12,383 nt of DNA from an uncultured Desulfurobacterium sp. (GTDB taxonomy: Bacteria; Aquificota; Aquificia; Desulfurobacteriales; Desulfurobacteriaceae). The DNA is taken from the NCBI GenBank assembly GCA_913055135.1, contig CAJXJV010000019.1, positions 1-12,383 on the forward strand, given 5' to 3'. The position numbers were made by a program, and so were the translations under genes. This document shows, one piece after another, positions 8,469 to 12,383 of the stretch (position 1 is its first letter; every line of letters starts with the position of its first letter). The notes under the pieces are model-generated. The model worked only from the letters and a program-made list of their open reading frames with translations, was not told the DNA's origin and made no database searches.

Positions 8469-8955
8469 CGTTTTGATTGTTAGTGCCTGTCTTGTTGGTA
8501 TTAACTGTAAGTACAACGGTGGGAACAACAGGTGTGAGATTCTGGTTGAGGCTTTCAAAAAAGGAAATATAGTACCTCTTTGTCCTGAACAGCTTGGTGG
8601 ACTTCCAACTCCCAGACCTCCAGCAAAGATTTCTGGAAAAGATGGAAGAGACATTTTAAATGGAACGGGAAAAGTTCTGACAGTTGAAGGTAAACAGAAG
8701 GATGTAACTGAAAATTTTCTAAAAGGTGCTTATGAAACTCTATATGCAGCAGAGCTTTTGAGAGATAGAGTTGTTGCCTGCATATTGAAAGAGAAAAGTC
8801 CTTCTTGCGGAGTGAAAAAAATCTATAAATTTGAAACCGACCATTTGAAAGAAGGATTGGGAGTGACTGCTGCACTTTTGAGCGAAAAAGGATTTAAAAT
8901 TATCAGTTCAGATGACATTGAATCCATAGAAAAAATTTTAAGGGAGATTGGATGA
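8461..8955 (+). CDS. DUF523 family protein, TudS-like probable [4Fe-4S] enzyme
   Basis: A 164-residue cytoplasmic protein of the DUF523 family. Conserved features: VSACLVGINCKYNGG (7-21) with Cys10 and Cys16, VPLCPEQLGGLPTPRPP (38-54) with Cys41 and Glu43, GKDGRDI, and LKEKSPSCGVKKIY (109-122) with Ser113 and Cys116. Cys10, Cys41 and Cys116 are well placed to bind a [4Fe-4S] cluster by three cysteines, as described for the thiouracil desulfidase TudS of this family, which removes sulfur from 2-thiouracil. Whether this member acts on a thiolated base is inference. The start ATG lies inside the 3' end of the M16 gene (8-base overlap), with only a weak ribosome binding site, so translation by coupling is likely. 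The downstream neighbour overlaps by ATGA. Confidence 0.85.
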   Translation: MDSVLIVSACLVGINCKYNGGNNRCEILVEAFKKGNIVPLCPEQLGGLPTPRPPAKISGKDGRDILNGTGKVLTVEGKQKDVTENFLKGAYETLYAAELLRDRVVACILKEKSPSCGVKKIYKFETDHLKEGLGVTAALLSEKGFKIISSDDIESIEKILREIG

Positions 8956-10031
8956 GCAAACTACCTGAGCTAAGGATCAAACACTTAAAACCGAAGTATC
9001 CAATAATTCAGGGTGGTATGGGTGCAAAAATATCTCTCCATAAACTTGCTGCTGCTGTTGCAAATGCGGGGGGAATAGGCGTTATTTCTGCAGTTCTTCT
9101 CCATGAGAAGGATAGATCAAAACCGAAAAAGACTACCTGTAAGGGAATAGAAGTTGAAAAACTCGGTTTGAAACCCTACCACTATGCCCGGGAACTTGCA
9201 GATGAGATTAGAAAGGCAAAGGAGTTGGCACCTGATGGAATCATAGGTGTCAACATAATGTACGCTCTTACACACTTTTACGAACTTCTAATGACTGCCA
9301 TTGATGCAGGGGCTGATCTAATAATTCAGGGAGCAGGTTTTGGTAAGGATGTGTTTAAGATATGTAATCTCTTTGACATACCCCTGATAGAAATTGTTGC
9401 TACTCCAAAAGGAGCAATGCTCTCCGAAAGGTTGGGAGCAGCAGCTATAATTGTTGAAAGTGGTGAGGCTGGTGGACATTTAGGAACAAAAGAAAGTCTC
9501 TGGGAAATCCTTCCAGGAATAGTGAAAGCTGTAAAGAAGATTCCTGTTATAGCTGCCGGCGGTATCTTTGATGGCAGGGACATGGCGAAAGCTTTTGAAC
9601 TTGGTGCAAAGGGAGTTCAAATTGCCACAAGATTTATAGCAACCTATGAATGTGATGCTGCTCCAGAATTCAAAGAGTATATAATAAAAGCAAAACCGGA
9701 AGATTCTATTTACATAAAGAGCCCTGTTGGTATGCCAGCCCATGCAGTGAGAAATCCTTTTACGGAGAGACTTGAGAAGGAAGGGAAAATACCTCATGCA
9801 TGTCCTTACAATTGCCTTAAGACCTGTCCGGGTCCTGACTCAATCTACTGTATCGCTGATGTTCTATTAAAATCTGCTGCCGGGAATGTGGAAGAAGGAC
9901 TTGTGTTCTCTGGAAGTAACGTTGGAAAAGTTGATAGAATGTATCACGTCGATGAACTTATTAAGGAGTTGGTTGAAGAGTGTGAAATGGAACTTGGGAG
10001 GAGGAACCTTATCTCTGGAGGTGCTAAATGA
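8952..10031 (+). CDS. Nitronate monooxygenase-like flavoprotein (NMO/FabK family) with C-terminal four-Cys motif
   Basis: A TIM-barrel FMN enzyme of the NMO / 2-nitropropane dioxygenase / FabK superfamily, 359 residues. Visible: YPIIQGGMGAKIS (16-28), NAGGIGVISAV (38-48), VNIMYAL (100-106), IIQGAGF (124-130), VESGEAGGHLGT with His176, VIAAGGIFDGRDMAKAFELGAKGVQ (199-223) forming the FMN-phosphate site, and ATRFIATYEC (225-234). Towards the C-terminus is C-x3-C-x3-C-x7-C (Cys284, 288, 292, 300), which could bind an iron-sulfur cluster or zinc; I do not know it in the characterised fungal and bacterial NMOs. Nitronate oxidation, enoyl-ACP reduction and another flavin reaction are all possible. 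Overlaps the DUF523 gene by ATGA with AGGGAGA at 8941-8947. Confidence 0.85.
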   Translation: MSKLPELRIKHLKPKYPIIQGGMGAKISLHKLAAAVANAGGIGVISAVLLHEKDRSKPKKTTCKGIEVEKLGLKPYHYARELADEIRKAKELAPDGIIGVNIMYALTHFYELLMTAIDAGADLIIQGAGFGKDVFKICNLFDIPLIEIVATPKGAMLSERLGAAAIIVESGEAGGHLGTKESLWEILPGIVKAVKKIPVIAAGGIFDGRDMAKAFELGAKGVQIATRFIATYECDAAPEFKEYIIKAKPEDSIYIKSPVGMPAHAVRNPFTERLEKEGKIPHACPYNCLKTCPGPDSIYCIADVLLKSAAGNVEEGLVFSGSNVGKVDRMYHVDELIKELVEECEMELGRRNLISGGAK

Positions 10032-10732
10032 GAAAACTTTTACTTTTTCCTTTAGCTTCTATAATTTTCTTTAGCTGTGTTCAGAATCAACAACCCGTTA
10101 ATACGGAAATATCTCAACTGAAAAAAGAGATAGAGCTTCTCAAAGCAAAAACAGATCTCAATTCAACAAAAGTAACTTCTCTTGAAAATAGAGTTTCCCA
10201 TGATGAAGACAAAGCGGCAGAGAACGAACAGCAGATTTTTGAACTCAGGAAAAAATTAGAAAAAGTGGAAAAAACAGTTTCTACCATTACTGTACCGTCT
10301 CCAGCTATTAAAGAAGAAACAGTACAAAAAGAAAAGCCCCAACCGGTTGTTCAAGTTTCAGATAAGGATCTCTACAAGCAGGCTTTCAACGCAATGGAAG
10401 CTGGTGATCTTGAAACCGCAAAATCGATATTTGAAAAGCTTGTTGAGCAATATCCTGATAGCTCTCTGGCAGATAATGCTCTCTATTGGATAGGAGAGAT
10501 TTACTATTCCCACAACGACTACGAAACGGCAGTAAACTACTTTAATCAGGTTATAGAAAAGTACCCTGACGCAAACAAAGTTCCGGCTGCAATGTTAAAA
10601 CTTGCTCTCTGTTATAAAGGTATGGGAGAAATAGACAAGGCAAAGGAGATACTTCAGGAAGTTATAAGCAAATACCCCAATACTCCTGAAGCAGGTATAG
10701 CAAGAGCCAAACTCATGGAATTGGAGAGATAG
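10028..10732 (+). CDS. CpoB/YbgF-like TPR lipoprotein
   Basis: A 234-residue exported envelope protein. The N-terminus is a lipoprotein signal: Lys at 3, a hydrophobic core to residue 15, then FFSC with Cys17 as the likely lipidated residue, followed by Val, which favours outer-membrane sorting by E. coli rules. Residues 25-85 form a Lys/Glu-rich coiled coil with heptad Leu/Ile (ISQLKKEIELL, SLENRV). A Pro-rich linker (89-110) leads to three TPR-like repeats at about 113-146, 150-183 and 187-220, each ending in YP. This coiled-coil plus C-terminal TPR plan is that of YbgF/CpoB, which works with Tol-Pal and peptidoglycan synthesis in E. coli; tolA/tolB/pal are not in this window. The start overlaps the upstream stop by ATGA, with GGAGG at 10017-10021. 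Paralogous TPR lipoproteins (BamD-like) are possible but lack the coiled coil. Confidence 0.8.
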   Translation: MRKLLLFPLASIIFFSCVQNQQPVNTEISQLKKEIELLKAKTDLNSTKVTSLENRVSHDEDKAAENEQQIFELRKKLEKVEKTVSTITVPSPAIKEETVQKEKPQPVVQVSDKDLYKQAFNAMEAGDLETAKSIFEKLVEQYPDSSLADNALYWIGEIYYSHNDYETAVNYFNQVIEKYPDANKVPAAMLKLALCYKGMGEIDKAKEILQEVISKYPNTPEAGIARAKLMELER

Positions 10733-11116
10733 ATGATAATAGATGATAAAGCGGTAAAAGGGCTTGGTCTTAGGGCTGCCGATCTCTGGTTGAACCTTGA
10801 GCTTTCTAAGTTTCGCCCTGATGGTAACTACGATCAGGTTGAGAGTTTCCTTAAACAAAGGTTTAAGGCTGATGAACTAAATCCTCTTCTGTTAACCTTA
10901 GGACTCCTTGAAATGGCTCTAATAGAAGATGCTTTAAGGAACAAGTCCTACCTGTCTGAGGAGGAAAGAGAGAAAATCATACAGGAAGTCGTTGAAAGTT
11001 TAGCTGAGAAGTTTCCTCAAATTGTTGGGGAAATGGAAAAGATACTTGACGATATCAGTAGTAAAATAAAGAAGTTTAAGCTTCTTGCTGATAAGTACCA
11101 AAAGGGAGGAGAGTAA
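10733..11116 (+). CDS. Unrecognised 127-residue helical protein
   Basis: I do not recognise this protein. It has no signal peptide, membrane segment, Cys or His, and is predicted almost wholly helical by its composition. Residues 8-24 and 33-70 are amphipathic with a Leu-rich centre (PLLLTLGLLEMALIEDAL, 51-68), and residues 76-125 are charged Glu/Lys helices that could form a coiled coil. The coding call is supported by an ATG immediately after the upstream stop (TAGATG), a GGAGAG ribosome binding site at 10723-10728, neighbour-like codon use, and a downstream gene starting right at its stop. Possibly a small protein-protein adaptor; the position between an envelope lipoprotein and inositol phosphate synthase gives no strong hint. 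Confidence 0.85.
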   Translation: MIIDDKAVKGLGLRAADLWLNLELSKFRPDGNYDQVESFLKQRFKADELNPLLLTLGLLEMALIEDALRNKSYLSEEEREKIIQEVVESLAEKFPQIVGEMEKILDDISSKIKKFKLLADKYQKGGE

Positions 11117-12214
11117 ATGTCTAAAAAGGTAAAGTTAGCAATAGTTGGAGTTGGAAATTGTGCAAGTTCTTTAGTTCAGGGTATTTACTACTATCAGAAC
11201 AAAAAGGAAGAAGAAATTTCTGGGCTTATGCATTACGATATTGGGGGATATAAGCCCTGGGATATAGAAGTGGTTGCAGCTTTTGATATAGACGCCAGGA
11301 AAGTCGGTAAAGATGTGAGTAAAGCCATATTTGAGAAGCCTAACTGTACCACAGTCTTTTGTCCTGATATTCCTGAGATGGGTGTTGAAGTACAGATGGG
11401 CCCCATAATGGATGGTTTCGCAGAACACATGATTGACTATCCGGAAGATCAGAGGTTCGTTCCAGCTGATAAAGAACCTGTTGATGTTACAAAAGTACTA
11501 AAAGAAAGTGGTGCAGAAGTTGTTGTTAACTATCTTCCTGTTGGTTCTGAGGAAGCAACACGTTACTACGCCCAGTGTGCCCTTGAAGCAGGATGTGCCT
11601 TCGTGAACTCCATTCCTGTTTTCATTGCTTCTGATGAAGAATGGGCTAAAAAGTTTAAAGAAAAAGGTCTTCCAATTGTTGGAGACGACATAAAATCCCA
11701 GGTTGGTGCTACTATCACCCACAGGGTTCTTGCAACCCTCATGAGTGACAGAGGAGTACCAATAGACAGAACCTACCAGCTGAACTTTGGCGGAAATACA
11801 GATTTCCTTAACATGTTAGAGAGGAAAAGATTAAAAACAAAGAAAGTCTCAAAGACTGAAGCTGTAAGATCTCTAATTCCTTATCCTGTTGAGGATAACA
11901 ACATCCATATTGGTCCAAGTGATTACGTTCCGTGGTTGAAGGATAATAAGATAGCCTACATTCGACTTGAAGGCAGACTCTTTGGTGATGTTCCTATGTA
12001 TATTGAGCTTAAGCTTTCTGTTGAGGATTCACCAAACAGTGCAGGTTCTGCAATAGATGCTATCAGATGTGCCAAGGTTGGATTGGATAGGGGAATAGGA
12101 GGACCCCTCTACTCAATCTCCTCATACACTATGAAACATCCACCGATTCAGTATCCTGACTGGAAGGCAAAAGAGTTGGTTGACAGGTTTATAAAAGGGG
12201 AAATTGAAAGGTGA
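11117..12214 (+). CDS. ino1: Myo-inositol-1-phosphate synthase (inositol-3-phosphate synthase)
   Basis: NAD-dependent conversion of glucose 6-phosphate to myo-inositol phosphate (EC 5.5.1.4). At 365 residues it matches the short actinobacterial/archaeal Ino1 form (about 365), not the long eukaryotic one. Seen: the Rossmann start VKLAIVGVGNCASSL (5-19), FDIDARKVG (56-64), VNYLPVGSE (137-145), GDDIKSQVGATITHRVL (189-205), the NFGGNTDFLNM motif (223-233), HIGPSDYVPWLKDNK (264-278) with the active-site Lys, and VEDSPNSAG (302-310). The start ATG directly follows the upstream stop, with GGGAGGA at 11104-11110. The product could feed phosphatidylinositol-type lipids or di-myo-inositol phosphate, a solute of hyperthermophiles; which one is not decidable here as the next-step enzymes are absent. 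Confidence 0.96.
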   Translation: MSKKVKLAIVGVGNCASSLVQGIYYYQNKKEEEISGLMHYDIGGYKPWDIEVVAAFDIDARKVGKDVSKAIFEKPNCTTVFCPDIPEMGVEVQMGPIMDGFAEHMIDYPEDQRFVPADKEPVDVTKVLKESGAEVVVNYLPVGSEEATRYYAQCALEAGCAFVNSIPVFIASDEEWAKKFKEKGLPIVGDDIKSQVGATITHRVLATLMSDRGVPIDRTYQLNFGGNTDFLNMLERKRLKTKKVSKTEAVRSLIPYPVEDNNIHIGPSDYVPWLKDNKIAYIRLEGRLFGDVPMYIELKLSVEDSPNSAGSAIDAIRCAKVGLDRGIGGPLYSISSYTMKHPPIQYPDWKAKELVDRFIKGEIER

Positions 12215-12297
12215 CTTCTGAAGATAAAAGAGAAATCATCTTTTATCAGTTATGGAACGAAGTTATAAGGAAATCCTCGAAAGGAGCCTTTGATTAG
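12211..12297 (+). CDS. Possible 28-residue small protein coupled to ino1
   Basis: A short ORF starts with GTG overlapping the ino1 stop (GTGA), the same coupling style as several junctions upstream, with AGGGGA at 12196-12201 nine bases before the start. The product begins MTSEDKREIIFYQLWNEV and ends RKSSKGAFD: an acidic-basic amphipathic helix with no known family. Its last codons overlap the end of the putative minus-strand gene by 4 bases. It could be a genuine small protein or a chance ORF after the operon end; an inverted repeat lies inside it. Confidence 0.35.
   Translation: MTSEDKREIIFYQLWNEVIRKSSKGAFD
12223..12247. repeat. 9-bp inverted repeat just after ino1
   Basis: GATAAAAGA at 12223-12231 and TCTTTTATC at 12239-12247 form a perfect 9-bp stem with a 7-base loop, starting 9 bases after the ino1 stop. 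There is no clean T-run on either side, so it is not a classical terminator, but it may stabilise or end the operon transcript between convergent genes. A weaker hairpin follows at 12267-12290 (TCCT-CGAA-AGGA core with outer AAGG/CCTT). Confidence 0.4.
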
Positions 12298-12383
12298 GTT
12301 GTTTTAAATCTTTTAAAGTTTTCATAAACATCCGAGTTTGGGAAATTTTTTTCTTTATCGAGGGAAAGAGATTTTGCCAAAAT
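12294..12383 (-). CDS. Putative C-terminal end of a convergent gene (start off window)
   Basis: On the minus strand the frame entering at 12383 is open for 29 codons to a TAA at 12296-12294. The tail reads ILAKSLSLDKEKNF then PNSDVYENFKRFKTT, protein-like in composition and codon use. I cannot assign a family from so short a piece. A second minus-strand frame is also open across this stretch, so the call rests on residue composition only. If real, it converges on the ten-gene unit and explains why no further + strand gene follows ino1. Confidence 0.4.
   Translation of the reverse strand: MLAKSLSLDKEKNFPNSDVYENFKRFKTT

Noticed and set aside
8376..8875. Overlapping minus-strand ORFs across the M16/DUF523 junction
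   Set aside because: They encode low-complexity Ser/Leu/Phe-rich peptides opposite conserved DUF523 codons, with no family resemblance.
12267..12290. Hairpin TCCT-CGAA-AGGA with outer AAGG/CCTT as a terminator
   Set aside because: The stem is interrupted by an uneven internal loop and no immediate T-run follows (TTGATTAGG comes first), so it is noted only as a possible weak structure.
1..12383. Mobile element, CRISPR array, tRNA, rRNA or defence island
   Set aside because: No transposase, terminal repeats, spaced direct repeats or RNA gene signatures were visible. The lone Uma2 gene is not enough to call a defence locus.

Overview
The window reads as a block of ordinary chromosomal DNA from a thermophilic, chemolithotroph-like bacterium. 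The gene set is a three-subunit proton-pumping tail of NADH dehydrogenase (complex I), de novo purine synthesis, an Ino1-type inositol phosphate synthase, a Uma2-type nuclease, and tightly overlapping ORFs in A+T-leaning DNA with many Lys/Glu-rich proteins. This suits the Aquificota, perhaps the Desulfurobacteriaceae. That placement is inference from gene content and protein style; no rRNA or other marker is present to settle it.

Layout. Positions 1-3902 (+) hold the 3' end of the complex I operon: the C-terminal part of nuoL (its start lies off the left edge), then nuoM and nuoN, each separated by about 10 bases. It closes with a strong rho-independent terminator at 3919-3947. A 138-base gap follows (3903-4040) with a good -10 promoter element, and then a second, much longer + strand transcription unit.

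The second unit (4041-12214) contains ten genes in order: an OB-fold plus HD-domain YhaM-like exoribonuclease, a Uma2 family nuclease, purM, purN, an M16 peptidase homologue without its zinc-binding motif, a DUF523/TudS-like cysteine protein, a nitronate monooxygenase-like flavoprotein with a C-terminal four-cysteine motif, a CpoB/YbgF-like lipoprotein with TPRs, an unrecognised 127-residue helical protein, and an inositol-3-phosphate synthase. Eight of the nine junctions overlap by 1-8 bases or abut exactly, and only the junction before purM has a gap (21 bases). I see no terminator inside the run, so one polycistronic mRNA with translational coupling is the simplest reading.

The right end (12215-12383) contains a possible 28-codon gene coupled to the synthase by a GTGA overlap, a 9-bp inverted repeat, and the likely C-terminal tail of a convergent minus-strand gene that runs off the window.

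Functionally, the first unit is respiratory proton translocation. The second mixes nucleotide metabolism (PurM and PurN catalyse the fifth and third steps of IMP synthesis), nucleic acid turnover (the HD nuclease and Uma2), small-molecule redox or sulfur chemistry (the DUF523 protein and the flavoprotein), cell-envelope upkeep (CpoB-like) and inositol phosphate production for lipids or compatible solutes. No mobile elements, CRISPR arrays, tRNAs or rRNAs were seen. Nothing here is clearly a new system. The most interesting items are the motif-less M16 protein, the paired Cys-cluster genes and the unrecognised small genes.
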